The notes beneath the pieces were generated by a model. The model ran no database searches. It saw nothing but the letters and a program-made list of their open reading frames with translations, and was not told where the DNA came from. Source: Cytophagales bacterium (lineage in GTDB: Bacteria; Bacteroidota; Bacteroidia; Cytophagales; UBA9547). From it: DNA of 64,000 nucleotides. A program made the translations under genes and the position numbers. Positions 27,146-36,436 of this stretch are shown one piece after another; position 1 is the stretch's first letter; every line of letters starts with the position of its first letter. Location of the stretch: contig JAAFIH010000009.1 of assembly GCA_013297755.1 (NCBI GenBank), positions 1 to 64,000 of the forward strand, written 5' to 3'.

Positions 27146-28222
27146 TTAATTTATTGATTTATCAATTTGGGTAAAAATTTTATAATTTTGACTTTCCCAA
27201 CATTTTCGCCCAAGCAAAATTGCTGGATGAATTTTGTGTAAATTAGCTAAATTTTGTATTTCAGTGTCTGATGTTAAATTATGTTTGATTCTATCCCAAA
27301 TTTCAGGGTTTATCAATGTTTTCTGAGCAAAAACATCTGCCTCTTGCTCAATAATTGATTTTTCATCCATTTTATCAATGTCTAAAATGGTATTTTGAGT
27401 GCTTAAATGTAGTATGACGTGTGCCAACTCATGCAAAATAGTAAACGCAAAATAATCAATATTTTTTTTTCGTAATGTAACAACTATGGCTGGGTTGTCG
27501 CCAGACCAAAATGCAACTCCATCTACTGGTGTTTTATCTAGTTTTTCTAAAACCAAAAATTTTATGCCATATTGATTCAAGTTATTTTCTACTTTGTTCA
27601 GTAATTGATTATTCTCAAAAATAATTTCATTCAATTTTTTTAGTAATTCATTTATTTTTGTGGCATCATACTTATTTATATTTTTGTGGCTTGCTTTATA
27701 TTTTGCCAACATTTGCCAGGTAAAAAGATTTTTTTCTTCGATTTGCAACTTTTCTGATTTTCGATACAAGGCAAATTGTTGCTTAAAACCTGCATATTGT
27801 GTAATCAAATCATCAATATTGCTTATTTTGAATATGCTTTTAATCGTTAGAATACTCTTTGACAATGTATTGTTGATTAAATTATTTTTTTTCAGGTATG
27901 CCACATTTATATACTCACTTATTACTTTCCATTGTTCTATATGTTCTATTTTAGTAATATTTTTTTTATTTATACGTGCACAATCCAAATCATATCCTGC
28001 CTGAAAACGCATCCAATATTCAGCTGAAATTTGTAAGGCTTTTTCTAGTGCCAAAGCAATTTCTGCTGTAACTGTACGCTTTCCTTTTATTAACTCATTA
28101 AGCATCGTTGGTTGCATGGCAATACTATGAGCAAATTCTTTTTGCGAAATGCCTCTATATGCTATCTCATCTTTAATCAAGCTACCTGGATGAGTGGCTT
28201 CAAAGGGAGTAATATTTTCCAT
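27146..28222 (-). CDS. HigA-type antitoxin fused to an ImmA/IrrE metallopeptidase
   Basis: A 358-residue fusion. Residues 1-95 form a HigA-like helix-turn-helix: HPGSLIKDEIAYRGISQKEFAHSIAMQPTMLNELIKGKRTVTAEIALALEKAL. The C-terminal part is an ImmA/IrrE zinc peptidase with HELAH at about residues 264-268 and a downstream EQEADVFAQ supplying the third ligand. Such fusions can repress their own operon and be inactivated by proteolysis. The gene starts 5 nt after the stop of a broken higB-like toxin gene and is preceded by a palindromic operator, so it was the second gene of a HigBA operon. The antitoxin/protease appears intact although the toxin is not. Confidence 0.88.
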   Translation of the reverse strand: MENITPFEATHPGSLIKDEIAYRGISQKEFAHSIAMQPTMLNELIKGKRTVTAEIALALEKALQISAEYWMRFQAGYDLDCARINKKNITKIEHIEQWKVISEYINVAYLKKNNLINNTLSKSILTIKSIFKISNIDDLITQYAGFKQQFALYRKSEKLQIEEKNLFTWQMLAKYKASHKNINKYDATKINELLKKLNEIIFENNQLLNKVENNLNQYGIKFLVLEKLDKTPVDGVAFWSGDNPAIVVTLRKKNIDYFAFTILHELAHVILHLSTQNTILDIDKMDEKSIIEQEADVFAQKTLINPEIWDRIKHNLTSDTEIQNLANLHKIHPAILLGRKCWESQNYKIFTQIDKSIN

Positions 28223-28226
28223 TTTT

Positions 28227-28534
28227 TTAAACTTTATAATGATTTGTTAAATCTAATAAGGAACAGATTAAAATCTCATCTGTTTGATTAGTTTTTAAAA
28301 TTAATCTATATTGATCATTAACTTTTACAGCTTCAAGTCCGTCAATATTATTTTTTTCTGATAATTTAAACTATTAATTACAAACAAATCTTCTAATTTT
28401 AATGTATTGCGTAGTTTGTTTACAGTTTTTACATACTGTTTTATCACTTGTGGCTGAAAACGATGCTTTTTATCAGAGGATTTGCCTTCTTCAAATAATT
28501 CACGCAAATATTCTTTTTCAAATTTAATTTCCTT
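28227..28534 (-). pseudogene. HigB/RelE-like toxin gene, frameshifted and without a good start
   Basis: The first part reads KKEIKFEKEYLRELFEEGKSSDKKHRFQPQVIKQYVKTVNKLRNTLKLEDLFVINSLNYQK. After a run of seven A residues (28341-28347) the frame must shift by one to continue NNIDGLEAVKVNDQYRLIL...DLLDLTNHYKV before the stop. Both halves match HigB/RelE toxins (about 100 residues). The family's initial ATG position is occupied by AAG, and the first usable start is TTG at 28507. It is therefore probably dead, although slippage on A7 could restore the frame. Confidence 0.75.
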
Positions 28535-28566
28535 TTTAAAAACACAAAGTTATATTTTGTTTTATA

Positions 28567-28589
28567 ATATTCACTGTTTTAGTGAATAT
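28567..28589. promoter_or_regulatory. Candidate HigA operator
   Basis: ATATTCACT and AGTGAATAT are perfect 9-bp arms around GTTTT, about 35 nt upstream of the higB remnant. Position and symmetry fit autoregulation by the HigA domain encoded next. Binding is inferred. Confidence 0.55.
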
Positions 28590-28628
28590 ATTTTGATTTT
28601 TCACAATTATTGTTTTAAAAATAAATTT

Positions 28629-29318
28629 TTACTCAAAATCAACCAAAGTACGATATATTTTAAGTTTTAATGCCGCTGAATAATCAATTTCATAGATTAA
28701 AGATGTAATAATTTCATGTAATAAGTCTTTATCAATTTTATTATCGGCTACATAAACTGTGATGTTTTCTGTTTTTTTGATAAACGAAGAAACCAAATAG
28801 TTATATCCATTTATTTCTAAAAAATATGCTGACAGTGCAATCGATGCTCTTTTATTCCCATCTTGAAAGCTATGGTTTTTGTTTATGGCCTAAAACAAAT
28901 GTGTAAGTTTGTCTTCTAAATTAGGATAATACATATCATTTTGGACTAGTGCTTTAAGTCTGCTAAGTGCTTGTTTATCAGGCTTTTGTAATGACAGAGG
29001 GACATTGATGTCCCTCTGTGAATCATCATCTACATCGTTGTATATGAGGTGTTCAAAAAGTTCTTTAAATTCTTTTAATTTTTGCCCTTTTAATACTACA
29101 TAGCCGTTGGTGCTAAGTTCGTTTTCTGACAAGGCAATATATCTTTTTATTGTTTTTGTACTTACTCCATAAAAATCTGCTATTTGACTTGTGGTAAACC
29201 TATATTCGTTTTCATAAAGCATACCAGAAATACCCAAGTAGTTTTGAATATTTTTTAGAGCCTCAGGATTGTTCAAAATATTTTGGCGATCAATAGCTGA
29301 TGTTGTTAAATCTTTCAT
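28629..29318 (-). pseudogene. Fic/DOC (death-on-curing) protein with N-terminal HTH, interrupted by an in-frame stop
   Basis: About 229 codons. The N-terminal 142 residues (YRFTTSQIADFYGVSTKTIKRYIALSENEL is a helix-turn-helix) end with KLTHLF and a TAG at 28890-28892. The same frame then continues AINKNHSFQDGNKRASIALSAYFLEINGYNYLV, the Doc/Fic catalytic motif (HxFxDGNKR), and ends LVDFE. A single Tyr-to-stop change explains the break. Unless the stop is read through, only the DNA-binding half is made. It lies just downstream of the type IIG gene on the same strand. Confidence 0.82.
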
Positions 29319-29350
29319 TTTTTTATCATTTTTAAGTTCTTTTTTTTCCC

Positions 29351-29383
29351 AAACCTATAAGGTTTTTAAAACCTTATAGGTTT
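29351..29383. repeat. Palindromic repeat P, intergenic copy
   Basis: AAACCTATAAGGTTT and AAACCTTATAGGTTT (15-bp arms, TTA loop) lie 5 nt after the stop of the type IIG gene. The same palindrome occurs inside that gene's coding region at 31048. Without a T-run it is a weak terminator candidate at best. Confidence 0.8.
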
Positions 29384-29387
29384 AATT

Positions 29388-32300
29388 TTACTCCCCTTCC
29401 ACCAATTTTACCTCCTCTGCCGTCAAATCATACAATTTGTACACCAACTGGTCTATTTCTTTTTCGGCTGTTGTGCTGTCTTCGCCTTTAGATTTTTGGT
29501 CTATAATTGTATCGACTAAGGTAATAAATGGTTTTTGATCGCTTTCTGGAATAATTTTGATAGGTAGCTGTTTACAATTTTCAATTAGTATTTTTTGAAA
29601 TAACTCTTTTTCTATGTCTAAATAAGAGTATTTGTGTACAAAATTCAATAAATTTGAATTAAGTAAGGAAGTCAAAAATTTTGGATTAATACTTTGGGGA
29701 TTCTTTGGAATTATTGCGAAACCAATTTGGGTAAAATAAAGGCTTTTTTCTGTGTATCCAGCATAAATTCTTAATGGTTTTCCAGAGACTATTTGACGTA
29801 CAATAATTCTAGGGTCTGTAAAAAATTTTTCACTTCTAGTCGCTCCAAGCCAACTACCATATCTAATATACTCTTTTGGTGTTGAGTCAATAAAATATCT
29901 TTGAATATTTTCGCCATTTATAATAGGTTTATATTCGTTATTTATTTTTTTTGTTGCATGAAATAACCTCTCTTTAATTTGTTCTTTTGAATGACCTTTA
30001 TGTTTGTCATAAGGAGTTATACCAAGTGAAAAATCAGCAATTTCTATTAAAGGTTTAGAAATGTTTGAAATTTTATTTAAAATAGATTGAGTACTTTTAG
30101 TTAAATATAAATTAAATTTCAAATTTTCTTTATTCCAAATTTCTTTAGTTTGGGTAATTGCTAGTTTAGAATTTATAAAATCAATTTTTTCATAATTTTT
30201 ATAAAGTAATAAATTTATTTTTTCAAATTTCATATTCTTACATAGCGAAAAAATAATTGTTTCAACTTTAACATTTGATTTTGAAAACACATTATCAGGT
30301 AATTTTACAATATCAGAAACATTATCAATAATCAAATTTCTTATCTTTGAGTATGAAGAATTCATTAATATTGAATTTGGGTTTATAAAACTCAAAAGAC
30401 CATTATTTTTAATAATTTTAAGACCTAATTCAATAAAAATCGAATAAAGATTTATTCTATTTTCAGTTGTTTCATAATTATTAAAAAGAAAATCAACAAA
30501 ACTTGGATTAAGCCCTTTTAAATCAATATATGGTGGATTTCCCACCACTACATCAAAACCCTCAAAATCTCCATTGTCGTTCATTACTTCTGGGAACTCA
30601 AACCTCCACTCAAAGGCGTTTCTATAAATGGCATTGGTTTCTATGTCTTCTATTTCTTTGGCAAGAATATTAATTTCATTTTCGAGTTTTTCTTGGCTGT
30701 CTTTTTTTGCTTTTTTTTCTTTTTCCGAAAGTTCAATCAATGTGGTTTGGGTCATTAAATTGGCCAATTCGCCACCTAGTTTGTTTAATCGCAATTTTTT
30801 TGGGTCTTTTTTGCCAATTTCGGTTCTAAAATCTGATTTTATGGCATTGATTAGCTGCACCAAACCACGTTTTACATCTCTGTTTTTTTCGTTTTTATAA
30901 TCATTTACATAGCTTCTATAGGTTTTTATATCATATTTTATGCTTTTTAGGGCTTTGCTCAAATCTGCATCTAGTGCAAAACGACTCAGCAAACTATTCC
31001 CACATTTTATATTGATGTCTATGTTTGGTAAGGTTTCCAATTCTCCTAAACCTATAAGGTTTTCAGAAACCTTATAGGTTTGGTCTGATTTATAATACGC
31101 ATTTTTCAACAACTCTATCCACAAGCGTAAACGACATATTTTTACCGAATTTGGGTTGATATCTACCCCAAAAAGGCAATTTTCTATAATCGTTTGTTTT
31201 TCGTGAAACAGTGTTTTTTGTAGCCTTTGGCTCTCTTTGTTTCTAAAATTATAGCTTACTTTTTCTCCATTTTCGTCTCTTATATCGAGCTCATCGTCTA
31301 TTATTTCGATTTCATAACCACGCAAAGTTTTGCCATTTTCGTCCATCAAAATACCCAATTCCGCTTTTATGGCTATAATTTCGTTGAGTGCCGATACCAA
31401 AAAGTGACCAGAACCCACCGCTGGGTCGCATATTTTTAAAGAATTGATAATTTTATTTGCATCCTCAAAAGAAATTCTCCTAAATATATGTTCATAAATC
31501 TCTTCTATTGTATCTAATTTTAATCTTTCAAGTTTATTAGCCAACGCAAACGATTTGAATTTATCAATCACAGCTTTACGAATGGTTTCCCTACACATAT
31601 ACATAGTGATGTAGGCAGGCGTAAAAACAGAACCATCTTTGTAGCCATTTATTTTTTCAAAAACCTTACCCAACACAGAGGCGTTGATGATAGTTTTGGC
31701 ATCTTCTCGCACATCTTCGGTGCCTTCGCTGGCAAAATCGTAGGCATCAAGAAAAGAAAAAAGATAGTTTAAAGTTGGCAAAAACCCAAACCCTAAACGA
31801 GTGGGAGTAAGAATTGTGCCTTTAGCATATTCTAGTTCGAGGCTATTATCAAGCGAATTTATTTTTATGGTTTTGTCTTCTAGTTCACTTATTTCGAAAA
31901 GCGAACTATTGAGATAGGGTACTCGACTGTATTTGGTTTTAATTTTTTCATCTCTGTCAGGAATATTTACAGCCAATACTTTATGAAAAAGTTTAAAAAG
32001 CTCATCAAAATCAGGAATCGTTGGTGTATTCAAAAACTTATACAACTCGCTTTCGTTCAGTTGTGGAGATTTGTGGTAAGAAACCAACTGCCCTTCGAGC
32101 AATTTCAAAAACAATATTCTGTTTATCCAAGTGATGCAAAGCTCGAGAGCTACATTAAAATATTGGTCTTCACGGTTGGTGCCATAATCTGCAATATTAC
32201 TAATGTGGTGCAACACATCTTGCGTTTTGAGGGCATCCATGGTGGCTTCTATCAACGATGCAGCATGGCGATTTTCGGTTTTTCTGCGAATAATTATTTT

Positions 32301-33107
32301 GCCTTCGGTCTTGGCTTCTTCTAGCCCAAGTATGTGCAAAAGTTCTCTATAAAACTGTTCGTTGAGCGAGTTACTATCGTTTTTGTCGGTTATTTTTAAA
32401 AGATATTCTGGCGAAAGTAGTTTGTAGAGAGCTATCAGCTCTTTGTCGTCTTCTTTATTATTGTTTCTTAAAATAGTGTCATACGATTTGATATTAAAAT
32501 ATACACAAGGCATATCAATATCCAATTTTGAGATTATTTTCTCAATTTCTTGATAAAAAAACGGGTTGTTTTTGTGGTCGTTGGTGTAAGTTTTATATAA
32601 ATTTTTTATTTGGGTATTGTTATAAATATGTTTGTCAAATTCGTTGGCATCGATTACAAACCATTCGTTGATATTGGTGATAATGAGGCGTTTGAGTTCA
32701 AAGTTTTGTGTTTGGTGTCGTTCGTCTAAGTAATATAATATGAGTTCGTGTAGGGCTTTTTTGTTTGGATTTTCAGCCGAAATCATTTCTAGCACATTGG
32801 TTGGTCGCTTGGCTTCTATGATTACCGCCACAGCACTATTGGTGGTTTTGTCTACATGAATGACAAGGTCTTTTTTGTCTTTGGTGTTGATAGCATTGGT
32901 ATCTTTGTAGTAAGTATCACGCAAAAAATCTCGTAAATCATTTTTCAGATGTTCTTCGCTTTCGTCTGTTGGTCTAGTTTCGATAATCTGAATTTTATCG
33001 AGCAATTGCACAAGATTTGCCTTAAAAACATCCATTTCGCTACGCAAAGGGGCATTGCGAAGCAATGCTTTGAGCGATTTTTTGGGATTATTTGGTATAA
33101 ATTTCAT
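29388..33107 (-). CDS. Type IIG restriction-modification enzyme (Eco57I/BREX-like methylase with N-terminal nuclease)
   Basis: A 1239-residue single-chain enzyme. The N-terminal region has DLVIHVDKTTNSAVAVIIEAKRPTN (about residues 83-107), a plausible PD-(D/E)XK nuclease core. The methyltransferase domain carries motif I DPAVGSGHF (from residue 561) and motif IV GNPPYIDLKG (NPPY from 857), marking an N6-adenine methylase. The C-terminal third is a TaqI-like target-recognition region followed by IIPESDQKPFITLVDTIID. It should both methylate and cut DNA. A palindromic repeat at 31048-31081 is translated in frame as an extra segment (TYKVSENLIGLG) between conserved KNAYYK and ELETLPNIDIN. It probably anchors the 27-33 kb defence island. 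Confidence 0.88.
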   Translation of the reverse strand: MKFIPNNPKKSLKALLRNAPLRSEMDVFKANLVQLLDKIQIIETRPTDESEEHLKNDLRDFLRDTYYKDTNAINTKDKKDLVIHVDKTTNSAVAVIIEAKRPTNVLEMISAENPNKKALHELILYYLDERHQTQNFELKRLIITNINEWFVIDANEFDKHIYNNTQIKNLYKTYTNDHKNNPFFYQEIEKIISKLDIDMPCVYFNIKSYDTILRNNNKEDDKELIALYKLLSPEYLLKITDKNDSNSLNEQFYRELLHILGLEEAKTEGKIIIRRKTENRHAASLIEATMDALKTQDVLHHISNIADYGTNREDQYFNVALELCITWINRILFLKLLEGQLVSYHKSPQLNESELYKFLNTPTIPDFDELFKLFHKVLAVNIPDRDEKIKTKYSRVPYLNSSLFEISELEDKTIKINSLDNSLELEYAKGTILTPTRLGFGFLPTLNYLFSFLDAYDFASEGTEDVREDAKTIINASVLGKVFEKINGYKDGSVFTPAYITMYMCRETIRKAVIDKFKSFALANKLERLKLDTIEEIYEHIFRRISFEDANKIINSLKICDPAVGSGHFLVSALNEIIAIKAELGILMDENGKTLRGYEIEIIDDELDIRDENGEKVSYNFRNKESQRLQKTLFHEKQTIIENCLFGVDINPNSVKICRLRLWIELLKNAYYKSDQTYKVSENLIGLGELETLPNIDINIKCGNSLLSRFALDADLSKALKSIKYDIKTYRSYVNDYKNEKNRDVKRGLVQLINAIKSDFRTEIGKKDPKKLRLNKLGGELANLMTQTTLIELSEKEKKAKKDSQEKLENEINILAKEIEDIETNAIYRNAFEWRFEFPEVMNDNGDFEGFDVVVGNPPYIDLKGLNPSFVDFLFNNYETTENRINLYSIFIELGLKIIKNNGLLSFINPNSILMNSSYSKIRNLIIDNVSDIVKLPDNVFSKSNVKVETIIFSLCKNMKFEKINLLLYKNYEKIDFINSKLAITQTKEIWNKENLKFNLYLTKSTQSILNKISNISKPLIEIADFSLGITPYDKHKGHSKEQIKERLFHATKKINNEYKPIINGENIQRYFIDSTPKEYIRYGSWLGATRSEKFFTDPRIIVRQIVSGKPLRIYAGYTEKSLYFTQIGFAIIPKNPQSINPKFLTSLLNSNLLNFVHKYSYLDIEKELFQKILIENCKQLPIKIIPESDQKPFITLVDTIIDQKSKGEDSTTAEKEIDQLVYKLYDLTAEEVKLVEGE
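31048..31081. repeat. Palindromic repeat P inside the type IIG coding sequence
   Basis: The same 15-bp arms as the 29351 copy (AAACCTATAAGGTTT/AAACCTTATAGGTTT) surround a TCAG loop. It is in frame in the host gene. The flanking conserved protein segments suggest a roughly 12-residue insertion rather than native sequence. Confidence 0.8.
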
Positions 33108-33184
33108 ATCAGATTTTTATGTATTTATTACTTTTTTTTGAAAAAAAATCAATGTTTTTAATTTGTTTTTATTCATTAGTTATG

Positions 33185-33301
33185 AACCGAAAAACAAATA
33201 TTACAATTTTATTTTAAACCCTCCCAAACCAATTTCTGTTACGATGCCACAGAATCCAAGTGGGAGAAAAATTATTGGAATGTAATTTTAATTTTTCGGT
33301 T
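33185..33301. repeat. MITE family C, copy 2
   Basis: Ends AACCGAAAAACAAATATTAC and inverted AACCGAAAAATTAAAATTAC enclose the complete core hairpin (CCAATTTCTGTTACGATGCC then ACAGAATCC). It sits in the 33108-33746 gap between the type IIG and gatB genes, which otherwise holds a family A element and no gene. It is nearly the reverse complement of the 35.25 kb copy. Confidence 0.75.
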
Positions 33302-33452
33302 TGATATAATAATGATGGTAAATATAAAATTCCCAAAATTTATTTTAAAAACACCACCCAAGCAAATTTTATTCTATTTGTAAAACCCAATATGGATGGT
33401 TTCAAAGAAATTGAAGTTTTTAAAAATTCCAATAAATAAAAACCTGTAATAT

Positions 33453-33542
33453 AATGTCGTTTACTTAGGCATTTTTTATTGCTTCTATCTTCGTCTTTCT
33501 CCAAAGGGCAAAGCTAATCTGGTACTTAAGTAAACGACATTG
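33453..33542. repeat. MITE family A, copy near 33.5 kb
   Basis: About 89 bp with inverted ends AATGTCGTTTACTTA and TAAGTAAACGACATT and internal CTTTCTCCAAAGG. The flanking 11-mers ACCTGTAATAT and CCCTGAAATAT agree at 9 of 11 positions, a decayed target duplication. Confidence 0.75.
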
Positions 33543-33746
33543 CCCTGAAATATAAAAAGCTAATTTTTAAAAATTTCATATTTATTTTCAAAAACCTTAC
33601 TCTAACATCAGCCATACAACCTGGCTCAAAACTTTGGTTTTGCAGCAAAGTAAAAGGCATCCATTGAAACGAGTTTTAGAATTTTTTTATATTACAAAAT
33701 TAAAAAATTATAAAAATGTCAAATTCACTTTTGTAAACCCACTAAT

Positions 33747-35195
33747 TTAAACATCAAGCATTTTCATTACCAATTGGTTTGTGATTTTGGGGTCTGCTTT
33801 GCCTTGTGCTTTTTTCATGACTTCTCCCACAAATAATCCCATCAATCCTTTTTTGCCTGCCTTGTATTCTTTTACTTTTTCGGGCATGGCCGCTAATACA
33901 CTTTCAATCAATGGAGTGATAAAATCAGAGCCACTTTCTTGTATCAAATTCATTTCTTCGGCCAACTGTTGGGCCGTTTTGGTTGGATTTTTGATTAGCT
34001 CTGGAAATATTTTTTGGGTAGCTACCGTATTACTTATTTTGTTGGATTCTACCATAGCTATAATTTCGGCCAGTTGATTGGTAGATACAGGAAAATCTTT
34101 GATGTGTAGCGTCAGTTCATTTAAGTAAGATTTTACAGAACCCATCATCCAGTTGGAGGCTTGTTTATAATTGCTAGTTTTTTGACATAAATCATCAAAA
34201 AATAAAGCAATTTCCTTACTATCTGTCAGCACACCTGCATCGTAATCGGGCAATTTATAGGTATTTGTAAATCGGTCAAAGAGTTCTTGTGGCAATGCTG
34301 GCATCTCAGATTTTACGGCCTCTATCCACGCATCTGACAAAGTAAATGGTTGTAAATCAGGCTCTGGAAAATACCTATAATCGTTTAAATCTTCTTTTGT
34401 TCGCAGCGAATATGTTTTTAAGTCTACAGTATTATATGTTCTCGTTTCTGATTGTACAGTTTGGCCAGCATCCAAGAGGGCAGCCTGACGATCGTACTCT
34501 AGTTCTATGGCTTTGCGTACGTTGTTGAAAGAGTTTAGATTTTTTACTTCTACTTTTTTTCCATATTCGGCTTCTCCCCAGGCTCTCAAAGATATATTAA
34601 CATCGCAACGCATAGAGCCTTCTTCCATATTTCCATCACAAATTTCTAAATATCTTACCAACTTTCGTACTTCTGTTAGCAATACATAAGCCTCTTCGGC
34701 CGAGCGTATATCAGGCTCTGTTACAATCTCAATCAATGGCACTCCTGCTCTATTCAAATCTACCAAAGATTCAGAAGCCCCATCCAAATGTTGGGATTTG
34801 CCGGCATCTTCTTCTATGTGTATTTTAGTAATGTTAATGTTTTTTTCTACGCCATCTTTTAATTTTATTTTTATAAATCCACCTCTACAAATGGGGGTTT
34901 TGTCTTGGGTAGTTTGATATCCTTTGGGTAGATCAGGATAAAAATAATTTTTTCGGTCAAAATATTGGTACCGAGAAAGTTGGCAGCCACAAGCCAAACC
35001 CATTTTTATGGCATATTCTACAACTTTTTTGTTTAAGCGTGGCAGCGTGCCTGGGTGAGCAAGCGTGTGTACACATACATTTGTGTTGGGCATATTGCCA
35101 AACTCAGTACTATCTGCATTAAAAACTTTGCTTTGTGTCGAAAGTTGTGCATGTACTTCTAATCCAATGACAGTTTCGTATTTTGGCTTACTCAT
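33747..35195 (-). CDS. gatB: Aspartyl/glutamyl-tRNA amidotransferase subunit B
   Basis: A 482-residue GatB, the kinase/tRNA-binding subunit of the GatCAB complex that converts Glu-tRNA(Gln) and Asp-tRNA(Asn) to the amides. It opens YETVIGLEVHAQLSTQSKVF, followed by HPGTLPRLNKKVVEYAIKMGLA, RKNYFYPDLPKGYQTTQ, the conserved IHIEEDAGKS, and the C-terminal YqeY-like helical domain ending KAQGKADPKITNQLV. gatA and gatC are not adjacent, as in many Bacteroidota. Repeats crowd both flanks of the gene. Confidence 0.97.
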   Translation of the reverse strand: MSKPKYETVIGLEVHAQLSTQSKVFNADSTEFGNMPNTNVCVHTLAHPGTLPRLNKKVVEYAIKMGLACGCQLSRYQYFDRKNYFYPDLPKGYQTTQDKTPICRGGFIKIKLKDGVEKNINITKIHIEEDAGKSQHLDGASESLVDLNRAGVPLIEIVTEPDIRSAEEAYVLLTEVRKLVRYLEICDGNMEEGSMRCDVNISLRAWGEAEYGKKVEVKNLNSFNNVRKAIELEYDRQAALLDAGQTVQSETRTYNTVDLKTYSLRTKEDLNDYRYFPEPDLQPFTLSDAWIEAVKSEMPALPQELFDRFTNTYKLPDYDAGVLTDSKEIALFFDDLCQKTSNYKQASNWMMGSVKSYLNELTLHIKDFPVSTNQLAEIIAMVESNKISNTVATQKIFPELIKNPTKTAQQLAEEMNLIQESGSDFITPLIESVLAAMPEKVKEYKAGKKGLMGLFVGEVMKKAQGKADPKITNQLVMKMLDV

Positions 35196-35249
35196 ATTGT
35201 GGCTGTTTTATTTTGATTACAAAAATACAGTATTGCCTTGATTATATCA

Positions 35250-35364
35250 AACCGAAAAATTAAAATTACATTCCTATAATTTTTCTCCCACTTGGATTCT
35301 GTGGCATCGTAACAGAAATTGGTTTGGGTGGGGTTAATAAAATTGTAATATTTGTTTTTCGGTT
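35250..35364. repeat. MITE family C, copy 3 (inverted)
   Basis: Reverse-orientation counterpart of the 33.2 kb element, 55 nt upstream of gatB, with the same termini and complete core. Together copies 2 and 3 bracket gatB in opposite orientations and could recombine to invert it. Confidence 0.75.
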
Positions 35365-35514
35365 CAAAATAATTGGTAGCATTGGTTTTGAAATGTATTA
35401 AAAAAGATTATTTTTGAAATAACTGAGATTCAAAATCCCTCTTTTTGGATAAACTTCCTCACTTTTATGGCAAACCCAGAATTTTGAGCAAGGTACTGGA
35501 TTGGGGTTATATTG

Positions 35515-35700
35515 AGGGCAAACGCATTTAAGATATTTTAATAAAATTACCTATTATTTTAATAACCCATCCTAAATCCAATTTCTGTTTGATACACAGA
35601 ATCCAAAGGGAGGGACTTTACATTCAACTATTATAAAAACATTCTTTTTTAGTAATATTTTACCATTTTAAACTGTAATATTTTTAAATGCGTTTGCCCT
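35515..35700. repeat. MITE family B, copy 2, with 11-bp target duplication
   Basis: A 186-bp element with termini AGGGCAAACGCATTTAA inverted at the far end. Exact direct repeats GGGTTATATTG lie at 35504-35514 and 35701-35711. The core hairpin is included. The 35196-35967 gap holds this element plus one family C and one family A copy, and no gene. Confidence 0.85.
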
Positions 35701-35866
35701 GGGTTATATTGAGCCAATTGAATATTTACAAATATATTTTTATACTATGCCCCTCATCTGACTTCCCCAAAAAGAAATGGAAGTTAAAATTTGAGAATAT
35801 TTGATTGGCCTAGTATAAAGGATTGTTTACGAAAATAAATAGGTGGTTTTTATAAGTTTTATTATC

Positions 35867-35956
35867 AATGTCGATTATATAAGCATTTTATGTTGCATCT
35901 GTCTTTGTCTTTATCCAAAGGAGAAAATTAATCTGACTCTAAAGTAAACGACATTG
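35867..35956. repeat. MITE family A, copy near 35.9 kb
   Basis: About 89 bp. The left end is degenerate (AATGTCGATTATATAAGC); the right end AAGTAAACGACATTG is intact. The internal CCAAAGGAGAAA matches the family. Flanking 11-mers match at 8 of 11 positions. It ends 11 nt from the 3' end of crcB. Confidence 0.7.
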
Positions 35957-35967
35957 GTTTTACTACT

Positions 35968-36339
35968 TTAATTTACAAATTTTGATACCCAAATGGCACA
36001 ACCAAAACTAAGCATACAAGCGAGCAAACTTGCCATAATATAGATTAAACCAGTAATTATGTTATTATTTTTAAACATTTCAAAAATTTCGGCATTGAAA
36101 CTAGAAAATGTGCTCAATCCACCACAAAATCCTGTAAGAATAAATAGTTTCAAATATGAATGATTAACAGCACTTTGAGTAATAATTCCTATAAAAAACC
36201 CAAAAATAAGACTTGCTAACACATTGGCTGTAAAAGTACCAACAGGCAATGTAGAAACTACTATTTTGCCCAGAAAATAGCGACTTACGCTACCAAGTCC
36301 ACCACCTACAAATACAATTAAAATATGAGTGTAGTGCAT
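35968..36339 (-). CDS. crcB: Fluoride-specific ion channel CrcB/Fluc
   Basis: A 123-residue protein with four membrane helices. Family hallmarks are GGGLGSVSRYFLGK near the N-terminus, GTFTANVLASLIFGFFIG with the pore Asn, and the second-half signature TGFCGGLSTFSSFNAE, whose Phe and Ser/Thr residues line the fluoride path. Fluc channels are dual-topology dimers that export toxic fluoride. The start codon is part of the left target-duplication-like flank of an adjacent MITE, so the native promoter has probably been displaced by that element. Confidence 0.93.
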   Translation of the reverse strand: MHYTHILIVFVGGGLGSVSRYFLGKIVVSTLPVGTFTANVLASLIFGFFIGIITQSAVNHSYLKLFILTGFCGGLSTFSSFNAEIFEMFKNNNIITGLIYIMASLLACMLSFGCAIWVSKFVN

Positions 36340-36347
36340 AAAGAATT

Positions 36348-36436
36348 AATGTCGTTTACTTAAGTATTTTTATTGCCTCTATCTTACTCTTTCTCCAAAG
36401 GAGAAAGAAATTCTGATTCTTAAGTATACGACTTTG
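36348..36436. repeat. MITE family A immediately upstream of crcB
   Basis: An 89-bp element with ends AATGTCGTTTACTTAAG and CTTAAGTATACGACTTTG. The flanking 11-mers CATAAAGAATT and CATAATGAATT match at 10 of 11 positions. The left one overlaps the crcB start codon. The internal segment CTTTCTCCAAAGGAGAAAG forms its own hairpin. Confidence 0.8.

Noticed and set aside
30628-30900. Plus-strand frames inside the type IIG gene
   Set aside because: Shadows of a gene with intact methylase motifs; Ser/Phe-rich composition is typical of antisense frames.
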